From: Flavobacterium columnare NBRC 100251 = ATCC 23463
GTDB taxonomy: Bacteria > Bacteroidota > Bacteroidia > Flavobacteriales > Flavobacteriaceae
Direction: 5' to 3'
Assembly: GCF_002530675.1 (NCBI RefSeq)
Contig: NZ_PCMX01000006.1
Span: 1-60,143 of the forward strand
Length of the DNA: 60,143 nt
In this document: positions 35,257-44,761 of the stretch, one piece after another
Layout: the number at the start of each line of letters is the position of its first letter
How positions within the stretch are numbered: position 1 is the first letter of the stretch
The notes under the pieces: model-generated
What the model saw: the letters and a program-made list of their open reading frames with translations, nothing else
What the model was told of the DNA's origin: nothing
Databases searched by the model: none
Translations under genes and position numbers: made by a program

Positions 35257-35661
35257 ATTGTGTTATTTCGTTTGGAATGTAAATTTAGTGCTTTTATTTG
35301 AATTTGAACACATTTATGATTTAAGAAATTCCAAACCATCCAATAATTGAGTAACTTTTTATTCATCTATAAAACTTACTTATAAAATTTTCCTGTGATC
35401 ATTTTTTTATAAGGATTGGGCTTTAAAAATTTTAAAGAAACTGTTTTTTAAAAAAATATTTTTTACATTGTTTTGATAAAGATGAAAAGGCTAATCAAGA
35501 TAAAAATACACGTTTTTTTTTCTAAAATACGGATTTGTGCATTGTGTCTAAAAAACACATCCTATTGGCTTAAAAAATGCAATCATAGGACTCTTATCAA
35601 AAGAATCTTACAACAAAAAAAACCCGCAAATGCGGGTTTTTTTATATAAAGAAATGAAAGA
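35257..35661. other. Gap between pyrR start and rpsA end
   Basis: No gene is seen in 405 bp. It contains the rpsA terminator (35617-35642); the rest is A/T-rich with no clear promoter box. Confidence 0.6.
35617..35642 (-). terminator. Terminator of rpsA
   Basis: Perfect AACCCGCA / TGCGGGTT stem flanked by A-run and T-run, about 20 bp past the rpsA stop. It could work on either strand. Confidence 0.92.
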
Positions 35662-37425
35662 TTATTTTTCTCCTCTTTCCATTTTAGCTTTTAATTCAGC
35701 TAAAGCGTCGATATCACCTAAAGTTGATTTCTCAGATTGATTAGAAGTAGTTTTAGCTTCTGCTTCTTTAACTACTTTTTCTTCTTCCTCGCGGAAGATA
35801 GCTGTATGAGACGCTACTACTCTTTTGAATTCTTTGTTGAACTCAATTACTTTGAAGTCAGCAGTATCCCCTTTTTTCAATTTTTTACCATCTTCTTTTT
35901 CTAAGTGACGTGTAGGGATAAATGCTACAACATCATCACCGAAATCTACAGTTGCTCCTTTGTCAACCATTTCAGAGATCGTACCATTATGTACAGTTCC
36001 TACTGCAAAAGCATCTTCATGCTTATCCCATGGATTAGCAGTAGTTTGCTTGTGACCTAAAGATAATTTACGTGCATCAACGTCTAATTCTAATACTACC
36101 ACGTCTAATTTGTCACCTACGTTAACAAATTCAGATGGGTGTTTAATTTTCTTAGTCCATGATAAGTCAGAAATATACACTAAACCATCAATACCTTCTT
36201 CTAATTCTACGAAAATACCAAAGTTAGTAAAGTTTCTTACTGTACCTGTATGTTTAGAAGCCACTGGATATTTAGCAGTAATATCTGTCCAAGGATCATT
36301 TGTTAATTGTTTGATACCTAAAGACATTTTTCTTTCTTCTCTATCTAAAGTTAAGATAACTGCCTCTACTTCATCACCAATTTTCACGAAATCTTGAGCT
36401 GAACGTAAGTGTGTAGACCAAGACATTTCAGAAACGTGGATTAAACCTTCAACACCTTCAGCCACTTCAATGAAAGCACCGTAATCAGCTAAAACAACTA
36501 CTTTTCCTTTTACTTTATCCCCAACTGCTAAGTTAGCATCTAAAGCATCCCAAGGGTGAGCGTTTAATTGTTTTAAACCTAATTGGATACGTGTTTTCTC
36601 ATCATCAAAGTCTAAGATTACTACGTTTAATTTTTGGTCTAATTCTAATACTTCAGATGGGTGATTGATTCTTGACCAAGATAAGTCAGTGATGTGGATT
36701 AATCCATCTACACCTCCTAAGTCAATGAATACACCGTAAGAAGTGATGTTTTTAACCACACCTTCTAATACTTGACCTTTTTCTAATTGGCCAATGATTT
36801 CTTTTTTCTGAACTTCAATATCAGCTTCGATAAGCGCTTTGTGAGAAACAACAACGTTTTTGAATTCATGGTTAATTTTAACCACTTTAAATTCCATCAT
36901 TTTGTTTACATACTGATCGTAGTCACGGATAGGTTTCACATCAATTTGAGAACCTGGTAAGAATGCTTCGATTCCGAATACGTCAACGATCATACCACCT
37001 TTAGTTCTACATTTTACGAAACCATTAACGATTTCACCAGACTCGTTAGCAGCGATAACTCTATCCCATGCTTTGATTGTTCTAGCTTTTTTGTGAGATA
37101 ATACTAACTGACCTGATTTATCTTCACGGATATCAATTAATACTTCTACTTTATCACCTACTTTTAAGTTAGGATTATAACGGAACTCGTTTAAAGATAT
37201 AACACCTTCTGATTTTGCATTGATGTCAACAATTGCATCTCTTTCAGTAATTCTAACAACAACCCCTTCAACAACTTCTTCAGCACCTGTAGAAATGAAA
37301 GTTTTTGCTACTAAATCTTCAAACTCTTGTAAATTTTTAGCATCTACTGCATCAATACCTTCAGCATAGTTATGCCAGTTAAAATCTGCTAAAAATTGTT
37401 CTTGTTCTTTTGTAATTTCAGACAT
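35662..37425 (-). CDS. rpsA: 30S ribosomal protein S1
   Basis: A 587-residue ribosomal protein with about six S1 RNA-binding repeats (each about 70-80 residues, e.g. GVFIDLGGVDGLIHITDLSW and the following near-copies ending in SEMSW / SDLSW). It helps bring mRNA to the 30S subunit. The Glu/Lys-rich C-terminal tail is typical of Bacteroidota forms. The codon usage differs from neighbours in preferring frequent codons, as expected for a highly expressed gene. The start ATG has a 115-bp leader with a perfect promoter and a hairpin. Confidence 0.95.
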   Translation of the reverse strand: MSEITKEQEQFLADFNWHNYAEGIDAVDAKNLQEFEDLVAKTFISTGAEEVVEGVVVRITERDAIVDINAKSEGVISLNEFRYNPNLKVGDKVEVLIDIREDKSGQLVLSHKKARTIKAWDRVIAANESGEIVNGFVKCRTKGGMIVDVFGIEAFLPGSQIDVKPIRDYDQYVNKMMEFKVVKINHEFKNVVVSHKALIEADIEVQKKEIIGQLEKGQVLEGVVKNITSYGVFIDLGGVDGLIHITDLSWSRINHPSEVLELDQKLNVVILDFDDEKTRIQLGLKQLNAHPWDALDANLAVGDKVKGKVVVLADYGAFIEVAEGVEGLIHVSEMSWSTHLRSAQDFVKIGDEVEAVILTLDREERKMSLGIKQLTNDPWTDITAKYPVASKHTGTVRNFTNFGIFVELEEGIDGLVYISDLSWTKKIKHPSEFVNVGDKLDVVVLELDVDARKLSLGHKQTTANPWDKHEDAFAVGTVHNGTISEMVDKGATVDFGDDVVAFIPTRHLEKEDGKKLKKGDTADFKVIEFNKEFKRVVASHTAIFREEEEKVVKEAEAKTTSNQSEKSTLGDIDALAELKAKMERGEK

Positions 37426-37514
37426 GATCTGATTTTTTAAATTTGTATTCTGTTTCTTCGGTGTTTCATTAAGCAGTAAAAAACAGAAGCGTTTTACATA
37501 TAATTACTTGAAAT

Positions 37515-37542
37515 CCTTTTAGATACACCTACCGCTAAAAGG
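37515..37542 (-). promoter_or_regulatory. Hairpin in the rpsA leader
   Basis: On the minus strand CCTTTTAG (37542-37535) pairs perfectly with CTAAAAGG (37522-37515) around a 12-base loop CGGTAGGTGTAT. It lies right at the inferred transcription start, so the message would begin with a stem-loop. Candidate stability or autoregulatory element. Confidence 0.5.
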
Positions 37543-37546
37543 TCTG

Positions 37547-37577
37547 CAAAATTACACATAATTAATTAACTAACAAA
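37547..37577 (-). promoter_or_regulatory. Promoter of rpsA
   Basis: TTTG (37577-37574), a 19-base spacer and TAATTTTG (37554-37547) on the minus strand: a full consensus match, the clearest promoter in the window. Confidence 0.75.
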
Positions 37578-37601
37578 TAGTTTTCTCTTTTTATAAACAA
37601 A

Positions 37602-37631
37602 AAAAGCCGATTTTTAGTAAAATCGGCTTTA
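37602..37631 (-). terminator. Terminator of the nucleoside permease gene
   Basis: AAAGCCGATTTT / AAAATCGGCTTT stem around a short loop, followed on the minus strand by T-rich sequence, about 18 bp past the permease stop. Confidence 0.85.
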
Positions 37632-37648
37632 AAATAATTTATTTCCTC

Positions 37649-38902
37649 TTAGTGCGAGAAAGACTCAACATCTTTAGGATTATGTTTGTGCTTAAATAAA
37701 AAGGCAAAAGCAATTGCTATAATTAACGCATATATAGCAAAAGAAAACCAAATATTATGCCTATCTCTTTGACCATTGATTGTAAAATAAGCATCTATTA
37801 CTTTGCCACTAATTAATCCTCCAAAGAATGATCCAAAACCATTTGTCATCATCATAAACAATCCTTGTGCAGAAGAACGAATAGAGGAGTCTGTTGTTGT
37901 TTCTACAAATAAAGAGCCTGAAATATTAAAGAAATCAAATGCCATTCCGTATACAACACATGACAAAATAATCATCCATAATCCACTTGCAGGATTTCCA
38001 TAAGCAAACAATCCAAAACGCAACACCCATGCTAGCATAGAAATTAACATTACTTGCTTAATACCAAAACGTTTTAGAAAAAAGGGAATGGCTAATATAA
38101 ATAATGTTTCTGAAATTTGAGAAATAGACATTATTAGGGTCGAGTTTTTAACTATTAAACTATCTGCATATTGAGGCATATTTCCAAATTCTGACAAAAA
38201 CACATCTCCGTACATATTAGTCAATTGTAATGCTCCTCCTAAAAACATAGAAAAAACAAAAAACAATGCCATTTTATAAGTTCCAAATAATTTAAACGAG
38301 TCTAAACCTAATTTTTTAGATAATGTAGCATTTTCATCAATTAAGTTTTGAGGTTTACAAGCTGGTAGAGTAAATGAATACACGCCCAAAACCAAGGCTG
38401 TTAACGCTGAAATATAAAACATATTAGCAGATGCTTTATTTCCTGTTAAATTAGTAGCCCACATGGCTAAAATAAACCCTACAGTACCCCATACACGAAT
38501 AGGAGGAAATACCTTAACTACATCGAAATCATTTTCTTTTAAAATTGTGTATGCTACAGAATTGGATAAGGAAATAGTAGGCATATAACACATCATTGCA
38601 GCAAAAATAACCCAATAAAAAGTGGTTGGATTATCTACTTGTGGGAGATAAGCTACACACAATCCTCCTAATATATGAAGTATTCCGTATAATCTTTCAG
38701 CATTCATCCATTTATCAGCCACAATTCCTGTAATAGCTGGCATAATAATAGAAGATATTCCAAGTGTTGAAAAAATGGCTCCAAACTCCGCTCCGCTCCA
38801 TTGTTTGGTTCCAAACCAGTAATTCCCAACTGTAATTAACCAAGCTCCCCACACAAAAAACTGTAAAAAGCTCATTAGGGTTAGTCTAATTTTTATATTC
38901 AT
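37649..38902 (-). CDS. Nucleoside permease, NupG/XapB family (MFS)
   Basis: A 417-residue inner-membrane symporter of the nucleoside:H+ symporter branch of the major facilitator superfamily, with 12 predicted helices. The N-terminus FLQFFVWGAWLITVGNYW and the loop IVADKWMNAERL are the family hallmarks of NupG-like proteins. Helix 10-11 region has YGMAFDFFNISGSLFVE. It probably brings in nucleosides with protons; the exact substrates are unknown. It lies 94 bp downstream of the porQ-cmk pair and has its own terminator. Confidence 0.85.
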   Translation of the reverse strand: MNIKIRLTLMSFLQFFVWGAWLITVGNYWFGTKQWSGAEFGAIFSTLGISSIIMPAITGIVADKWMNAERLYGILHILGGLCVAYLPQVDNPTTFYWVIFAAMMCYMPTISLSNSVAYTILKENDFDVVKVFPPIRVWGTVGFILAMWATNLTGNKASANMFYISALTALVLGVYSFTLPACKPQNLIDENATLSKKLGLDSFKLFGTYKMALFFVFSMFLGGALQLTNMYGDVFLSEFGNMPQYADSLIVKNSTLIMSISQISETLFILAIPFFLKRFGIKQVMLISMLAWVLRFGLFAYGNPASGLWMIILSCVVYGMAFDFFNISGSLFVETTTDSSIRSSAQGLFMMMTNGFGSFFGGLISGKVIDAYFTINGQRDRHNIWFSFAIYALIIAIAFAFLFKHKHNPKDVESFSH

Positions 38903-38996
38903 ACGTTTTGATTTGGTTATTATATTCTAAAAAGCGAGTAAATCTATGAAAAAATCAGTACTTTATAACGATTCTATAAAAAAATATCCGTTTTTT

Positions 38997-39680
38997 TTAT
39001 ATTTTCTCTTTAATAATATTCATAACCCATTCAAATTGTTCTTCCCGTGTTAATTCTGAATTATCAATTTCTATAGCATCATTTGCTTTAACTAGTGGCG
39101 AATCTTTACGTGTGGTATCAATATGATCTCGTTGCAATACATTTTCCAACACCCGATCATACGAAACCAACTGTCCTTTTTCAGTCAGTTCGTCAAAACG
39201 ACGTTGCGCACGAACATCTGCTCTGGAAGTCATAAATAATTTAACTTCTGCATCTGGAAAAACAACAGTTCCTATATCACGACCATCCATTACGACCCCT
39301 TTATCAATCCCCATTTGTTTTTGTTGATTTACTAACAGAGTCCGAACTTCTGATATTTCTGCAATTTTACTCACATAGTTAGAGACCTCTAATGTGCGTA
39401 TTTCTTTTTCTATATTAATTCCATCCAAGTGCATTTCTGCAAACCCAAGACTTGGATTAAACTGAAAAGTTAAATTTAACGTTGGTAAAAGTTCTATTAA
39501 ATGCTTAACATTAAATTCTAACTCATCAATTAAATTCTGTTGCATAGCAAAATAAGTAACAGCTCGATACATAGCTCCTGTGTCTACATACACATATCCT
39601 AATTCTTTTGCTACTTGTTTCGCTAAAGTACTTTTCCCTGTAGAGGAAAATCCATCAATTGCAATTGTAATTTTTTTCAA
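38997..39680 (-). CDS. cmk: Cytidylate kinase
   Basis: A 227-residue P-loop kinase that phosphorylates CMP and dCMP to the diphosphates. The P-loop is DGFSSTGKST (Gly10-Thr18). DGRDIGTVVFPDAEVKLF is the family-specific segment before the LID, and the arginines RADVRAQRRFDEL follow. It overlaps closely with porQ (3 bp gap) and is the second gene of that unit. The length matches E. coli Cmk (227). Confidence 0.95.
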   Translation of the reverse strand: MKKITIAIDGFSSTGKSTLAKQVAKELGYVYVDTGAMYRAVTYFAMQQNLIDELEFNVKHLIELLPTLNLTFQFNPSLGFAEMHLDGINIEKEIRTLEVSNYVSKIAEISEVRTLLVNQQKQMGIDKGVVMDGRDIGTVVFPDAEVKLFMTSRADVRAQRRFDELTEKGQLVSYDRVLENVLQRDHIDTTRKDSPLVKANDAIEIDNSELTREEQFEWVMNIIKEKI

Positions 39681-39683
39681 TTT

Positions 39684-40700
39684 TTAAAGATTTATAGTTA
39701 ATCCAAACATAGAAGTATTGGACGCTAAAGTATACCTTGCGTAAGAATAATCAAAACGAAATTTAGAAAAACGAATCCCTATTCCTGCTGAGAACCCAGA
39801 AAAAGTGCGTTGTTCTAGTATTTTAAGTTCAGCTGCTCTTCTAAAATTATAACTTATTCTAAAATTAATTCCTTTATCTGGTAAAATTTCAGCACCTAAG
39901 ATTACATGGCGTATGGCATTTCCTAAAAAACCTATTTCTTCTTCTTTTACTGTTCCGTCTAAAGTTTGTTCGCTTCTTGCAGGATTAGAAAATGCTAGTT
40001 GCCATTTTTGTAGATTATCCAATGTTAGATGCCAACGTATTGGTAAATGTTCTAATTTTTGAGAAACTCCTAACATTACTTCAAACGGTAAGTTTTCTTG
40101 TATTCCGTTATAGGTTGTTATCTGAGTTCCAAAATTCTTAATCAATAAGGCGTAGTTTACAGATTTCTGCTCGTCTAAATAAGTAACTCCAATATCAGTA
40201 GCTATTCCAAATGATTGATAATTTTCTAAAGAAGAAGCAATTAGTTTCGCATTTACTCCTAAGTACCAATCGCTTCTAGGAATATTATATGCATAACCTA
40301 AAGACATGGCTAATTCGTTAGCAGTGAAATTACCTGTTTGAGTACCTAACTCATCTCTTCCATCAAATTTACCATAGTTAATATAAGATATTCCTCCATG
40401 AATTGTTTGAACGTGTCTATCATAGATCAAGGCATAAGATGCTGTTCCATAACTTATATCTCCTAAATAGCTACCATAATTAACCGCTAACTTTCCATCC
40501 ATTTCTTGATTAATAGAGGCTGGATTCAAGATAGGCTGATTTACATCATTATCGTATATTGTAATTGCTTTTCCTCCTAAAGCTACTTGTCTAGGCGATG
40601 TAGTCAAATTTAAAAAACGATATACACCATTCCCTCCTATTTGTGAATAGATAGAAGAGGAAAAGATATAAGCTAAGAATAGGAATTTAAGTCGCATCAA
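39684..40700 (-). CDS. porQ: Type IX secretion system protein PorQ
   Basis: A 338-residue outer-membrane beta-barrel protein. The N-terminal signal peptide (about residues 1-19, ending SSIYSQ) precedes a barrel of alternating strands with the conserved opening GGNGVYRFLNLTTSPRQVALGGK. In P. gingivalis PorQ acts with PorU, PorV and PorZ in the attachment complex, which removes the C-terminal sorting signal from secreted proteins. The other attachment components are not in the window. Followed by cmk in one unit, as in other Bacteroidota. Confidence 0.9.
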   Translation of the reverse strand: MMRLKFLFLAYIFSSSIYSQIGGNGVYRFLNLTTSPRQVALGGKAITIYDNDVNQPILNPASINQEMDGKLAVNYGSYLGDISYGTASYALIYDRHVQTIHGGISYINYGKFDGRDELGTQTGNFTANELAMSLGYAYNIPRSDWYLGVNAKLIASSLENYQSFGIATDIGVTYLDEQKSVNYALLIKNFGTQITTYNGIQENLPFEVMLGVSQKLEHLPIRWHLTLDNLQKWQLAFSNPARSEQTLDGTVKEEEIGFLGNAIRHVILGAEILPDKGINFRISYNFRRAAELKILEQRTFSGFSAGIGIRFSKFRFDYSYARYTLASNTSMFGLTINL

Positions 40701-40754
40701 AATTTGCGTTAATTAAAATATTTATAACGCAGGGCGAAGATATTATTTTTTCAT

Positions 40755-40787
40755 AAAAAAACGGCTATTTTAATGTAGCCGTTTTTT
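40755..40787 (-). terminator. Terminator of lon
   Basis: AAAAAACGGCTA / TAGCCGTTTTTT stem around a 9-base loop, directly after the lon stop; it can act on both strands. Confidence 0.88.
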
Positions 40788-40790
40788 ATC

Positions 40791-43241
40791 TTATAATGTT
40801 TTTGGATTTTTTACCTTTTCTTTTGTAATTGCTATTTCGAGTACTTCGCTCATTTCACTCACATAATGAAAGGTTAATCCTTCTAAATAATCAGAGTTAA
40901 TTTCATCTATATCTCGTTTGTTTTCTACGCATAGGATGATTTCTTTGATTTTAGCTCGCTTAGCGGCTAATATTTTTTCTTTTATACCTCCTACTGGCAA
41001 TACCTTCCCTCTTAAAGTTATTTCGCCTGTCATTGCCAATTGTTTTTTAACTCTTTTTTGTGTTAATAAGGAAACCAAAGAAGTTAACATGGCTATACCT
41101 GCACTTGGTCCGTCTTTAGGAGTAGCTCCTTCTGGAATATGTACATGAATATTGTATTTAGTAAAAATTTCGGCATCTATACCTAGACTACTTGTATTAG
41201 CTTTTACATATTCCATGGCAATTGTAATGGATTCTTTCATTACAGTTCCTATATTTCCTGTAAAAGTGAGTCCTCCTTTACCTGCTGAAATAATTGATTC
41301 GATAAATAAAATATCTCCTCCCACACTAGTCCATGCTAAACCTGTAACAACTCCTGCGGTTTCATTATTTTCATACTTATCACGTTCCATACGAGGAGCG
41401 CCTAATACTTTTATAACATCTTCATCGGTAGCTTTTACATTGTACTCCTCTTCCATCGCTATAGATTTTGCTGCATTACGAATCATCTGTGCGATCTTTT
41501 TTTCTAAACCACGCACCCCTGATTCACGCGTGTAGCCTTCTACAATTTTTTCTATTTGTTTTTTACCAATAGAAAATTGTTTAGGATTCAATCCGTGGTC
41601 TTTTATTTGTTTTGGAACTAAATGTTGTTTTGCAATTTCAATTTTTTCTTCAACGGTATACCCTGTCATGGTTATAATTTCCATACGATCTCTAAGAGCG
41701 GGTTGTACGGCTGAAATATTATTAGAGGTAGCAATAAACATGATTTTAGACAAATCAAATCCCATTTCTAGAAAATTATCATAAAATTCTTTGTTTTGCT
41801 CAGGATCTAATGCTTCTAACAAAGCTGATGAAGGATCGCCATTATGACTATTTGATAATTTATCAATTTCATCTAAAATGAAAACAGGGTTTGATGATTT
41901 TACTTTTTTTAAATTTTGCAAAATACGTCCAGGCATTGCTCCTATGTATGTTTTTCTATGCCCTCTAATTTCGGCTTCATCACGCAAGCCACCTAAAGAC
42001 ATACGTACATACTCACGGCCTAAAGCTTCTGCAATAGAGCGTCCAATAGACGTTTTCCCTACTCCTGGAGGTCCTGTAAAACACAATATCGGAGATTTCA
42101 TATCATTTCGTAATTTTAAAACAGCTAGGTGTTCTATGATACGTTTTTTAATTTCTTCCATACCATAATGATCACGATCTAATATAGTTTGTGCCCTTTT
42201 TAAGTCAAAATCATCTTTGGTATATTCATTCCAAGGTAATTCTAGGAAAAGTTCTAAATAATTACGCTGAATACTAAAATCTGGTGAGTTCGGATTGGTT
42301 CTTTGTAACTTTTGCAATTCTTTTTCAAAATGCTCTCCTACTTTTTCTTCCCATTTTTTAACTTTGGCTTTTTTGCGCATTTCTTCTATCTCTTGCTCTG
42401 CAGAATTCCCCCCTAGTTCTTCTTGTATGGTTTTCATCTGTTGTTGCAAGAAATATTCGCGCTGTTGCTGATCTAAATCAAAACGAACTTTTGATTGAAT
42501 ATCATTCTTCAATTCTAATTTTTGAAGTTCAACATTCATGTGCTTTAATGTTTCTAAGGCACGTTCTTTTAGATCATGTATTTCTAATAGTTTTTGTTTT
42601 TCTTCTGCTGTTAGATTCATATTAGAAGAGACAAAACTTACCAAGAAAGGATCACTTTCAATATTTTTGATAGCAAAAGTAGCTTCTGTAGGAATATTCG
42701 GGCTTTCCTTGATTATTTGAATTGCTAGCTCTCGGATCGAATCTATAATTGCATTTAACTCATTATCTGTTTGGAATGGACGAATTTCGGGGACTTCTTT
42801 TATCGTAGCTCTTATATAAGGTTCTGTTGTAGTTACAGTATCTATTTCAAAGCGTTTTTTACCCTGTAAAATAACGGTAACATTTCCATCTGGCATTTTT
42901 AAAATTTTTAAAATGCGGGCTACTGTACCTACTTTATTGATTTGATCTTCCGTAGGATCTTCGTCTTCTTCATTTTTTTGAGAAACTACCCCTATAATTT
43001 TATTCAAACCATTTGCATCATTCAATAATTTTATTGATTTATCTCTACCCGCAGTAATAGGAATTACTACTCCTGGAAAAAGCACCGTATTACGCAAGGG
43101 CAAAATAGGCAAATCTTCTGGAAGACTTTCTTTATTCATTTCTTCTTCATCTTCAGGTGTTAAAAGAGGAATTAATTCTGCTTCATGATCTATTTCTTGA
43201 AGTGACATATTGTCTAGTGTAATGATTTTTTGTTGTGACAT
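40791..43241 (-). CDS. lon: ATP-dependent protease Lon
   Basis: An 816-residue LonA protease that degrades misfolded and regulatory proteins in the cytoplasm. Domains: N-terminal substrate-binding domain (1-300) opening LPILPLRNTVLFPGVVIPI, AAA+ module with Walker A GPPGVGKTS (near residue 390) and Walker B FILDEIDKL, and C-terminal serine protease domain with the catalytic serine in PKDGPSAGIAM and lysine in GGIKEKILAAKR. The length is typical (E. coli 784). It has its own terminator and is transcribed alone. Not LonB, which would have a membrane insert. Confidence 0.96.
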   Translation of the reverse strand: MSQQKIITLDNMSLQEIDHEAELIPLLTPEDEEEMNKESLPEDLPILPLRNTVLFPGVVIPITAGRDKSIKLLNDANGLNKIIGVVSQKNEEDEDPTEDQINKVGTVARILKILKMPDGNVTVILQGKKRFEIDTVTTTEPYIRATIKEVPEIRPFQTDNELNAIIDSIRELAIQIIKESPNIPTEATFAIKNIESDPFLVSFVSSNMNLTAEEKQKLLEIHDLKERALETLKHMNVELQKLELKNDIQSKVRFDLDQQQREYFLQQQMKTIQEELGGNSAEQEIEEMRKKAKVKKWEEKVGEHFEKELQKLQRTNPNSPDFSIQRNYLELFLELPWNEYTKDDFDLKRAQTILDRDHYGMEEIKKRIIEHLAVLKLRNDMKSPILCFTGPPGVGKTSIGRSIAEALGREYVRMSLGGLRDEAEIRGHRKTYIGAMPGRILQNLKKVKSSNPVFILDEIDKLSNSHNGDPSSALLEALDPEQNKEFYDNFLEMGFDLSKIMFIATSNNISAVQPALRDRMEIITMTGYTVEEKIEIAKQHLVPKQIKDHGLNPKQFSIGKKQIEKIVEGYTRESGVRGLEKKIAQMIRNAAKSIAMEEEYNVKATDEDVIKVLGAPRMERDKYENNETAGVVTGLAWTSVGGDILFIESIISAGKGGLTFTGNIGTVMKESITIAMEYVKANTSSLGIDAEIFTKYNIHVHIPEGATPKDGPSAGIAMLTSLVSLLTQKRVKKQLAMTGEITLRGKVLPVGGIKEKILAAKRAKIKEIILCVENKRDIDEINSDYLEGLTFHYVSEMSEVLEIAITKEKVKNPKTL

Positions 43242-43392
43242 ATTGTAAACTAAGCCATTTTGACATTAAAAAAATTTCATCTGTTTAGTCTTTATCATAA
43301 TAAACAGTGTAAAAAACATTGATTTACAAAGCCCTAAATACATATCAGGTTTTATAAACCGGGTTAGACTTTCAAGTTCTATGCCATTTCTT

Positions 43393-44700
43393 TTAATAAT
43401 TTAAGTATTTATCCTTGGGAACTCTTAAAAGCAGTAGAAGACCTATTATAAAGAATACAGCCAAAAATAAAACTGAATTCCTCATGGTTCCTGTAATTTG
43501 ATCAATAATACCGTAAATAGACATTCCTATGACAATACCTATTTTTTCTGTTACATCATAAAAACTAAAATAAGAAGCAGTATCTGTAGTTTCTGGTAAA
43601 AATTTTGAATAAGTAGAACGAGCTAATGATTGAATTCCCCCCATTACCAGTCCTACAAAACCTGCTGTTCCATAAAATTGAACGGGTGTTTTTACATAAA
43701 AAGCGACTATACATAAAATAGCCCAGCATGCGTTTAAGAAAATCAACACTTTGATATTCCCTAACTTACGAGAAGCTCTAGATGTCAAATAAGCTCCTAT
43801 AATTGCTACTAATTGAATTAATAAAATACTTACTATTAATCCTGATGTTTTTTGGCTGTCTGTTTTCCAAGTTATTTCCTCAGCACCAAAATAGGTAGCT
43901 ACCAACATTACTGTTTGAACAGCCATAATAAAAACAAAATAACTAGCTAAATACCGTTTTAATGCTAGATTTTTTTTTAATTCTTTCCAAACTAATTGTA
44001 ATTCTCGGAAACCATCTAAAATTACAGCTCTTGTTACTCTATGACCTGTACTAACTCCTTTGGGGAGATAATAATAGGTAATATGACTAAAAGCGATCCA
44101 CCAAATACCTGTCATTACAAAAGAATAGCGCATCATTTCAATTGCTTCTCCATTAGAATCAGCACTCATTACCATCCCCAAATTAACTAATAGCAAAAGA
44201 GTACTCCCTAAATATCCCATAGAAAATCCACGTGCACTTACGGCATCTTGCTGTTCAGGGTAAGCTATATCTGGTAAATAGGAATTATAAAACACTAAGC
44301 TTCCCCAGAAGCCAATTAGCCCTAAAAGATATATTGTAAAACTTAACAATAAATTACTTGAAGTAAACCAATATAATGCCATACAAGCAACTCCTCCCAT
44401 ATAACAAAAGAATCGAAGAAATGCCTTTTTATTTCCAACATAATCTGCTATTCCTGATAATATGGGTGAAATGAGGGCTACTACAACAAAAGCTATTGCT
44501 GTTAAAAAAGAAATGACAGCGGTATCTTTGAAATGATATCCAAAAATAGCAACAAAATGATTTCCTCTAATCTTAAAAATAGCACTGTAATAAATAGGAA
44601 AGATAGCAGAAGTTATAACTAAACTATATACTGAATTTGCCCAATCATAAAAAGCCCAAGCATTTAACAACTTTTTATCTCCTTTTTGAAGTGGTTGCAT
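43393..44700 (-). CDS. MFS transporter, UMF1/Atg22-like
   Basis: A 435-residue 12-helix inner-membrane protein of the UMF1 group (related to yeast vacuolar Atg22). The N-terminus LLNAWAFYDWANSVYSLVI and the middle motif GGIQSLARSTYSKFLPE are the group signatures. The substrate is unknown. An in-frame A9 run (codons LKKN near 43970) is noted. It follows M48 by 61 bp, but a terminator lies between, so it is probably a separate unit. Confidence 0.85.
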   Translation of the reverse strand: MQPLQKGDKKLLNAWAFYDWANSVYSLVITSAIFPIYYSAIFKIRGNHFVAIFGYHFKDTAVISFLTAIAFVVVALISPILSGIADYVGNKKAFLRFFCYMGGVACMALYWFTSSNLLLSFTIYLLGLIGFWGSLVFYNSYLPDIAYPEQQDAVSARGFSMGYLGSTLLLLVNLGMVMSADSNGEAIEMMRYSFVMTGIWWIAFSHITYYYLPKGVSTGHRVTRAVILDGFRELQLVWKELKKNLALKRYLASYFVFIMAVQTVMLVATYFGAEEITWKTDSQKTSGLIVSILLIQLVAIIGAYLTSRASRKLGNIKVLIFLNACWAILCIVAFYVKTPVQFYGTAGFVGLVMGGIQSLARSTYSKFLPETTDTASYFSFYDVTEKIGIVIGMSIYGIIDQITGTMRNSVLFLAVFFIIGLLLLLRVPKDKYLNY

Positions 44701-44728
44701 TTTTTTTTTGATTTAAATTAAAAAATAA

Positions 44729-44746
44729 AAGCCCCTTACGGGGCTT
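44729..44746 (-). terminator. Terminator after the M48 peptidase gene
   Basis: Perfect AAGCCCC / GGGGCTT stem with a four-base loop, followed by TTATTTTTT on the minus strand. Confidence 0.85.
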
Positions 44747-44761
44747 CTAAAGTAGTCTTTT

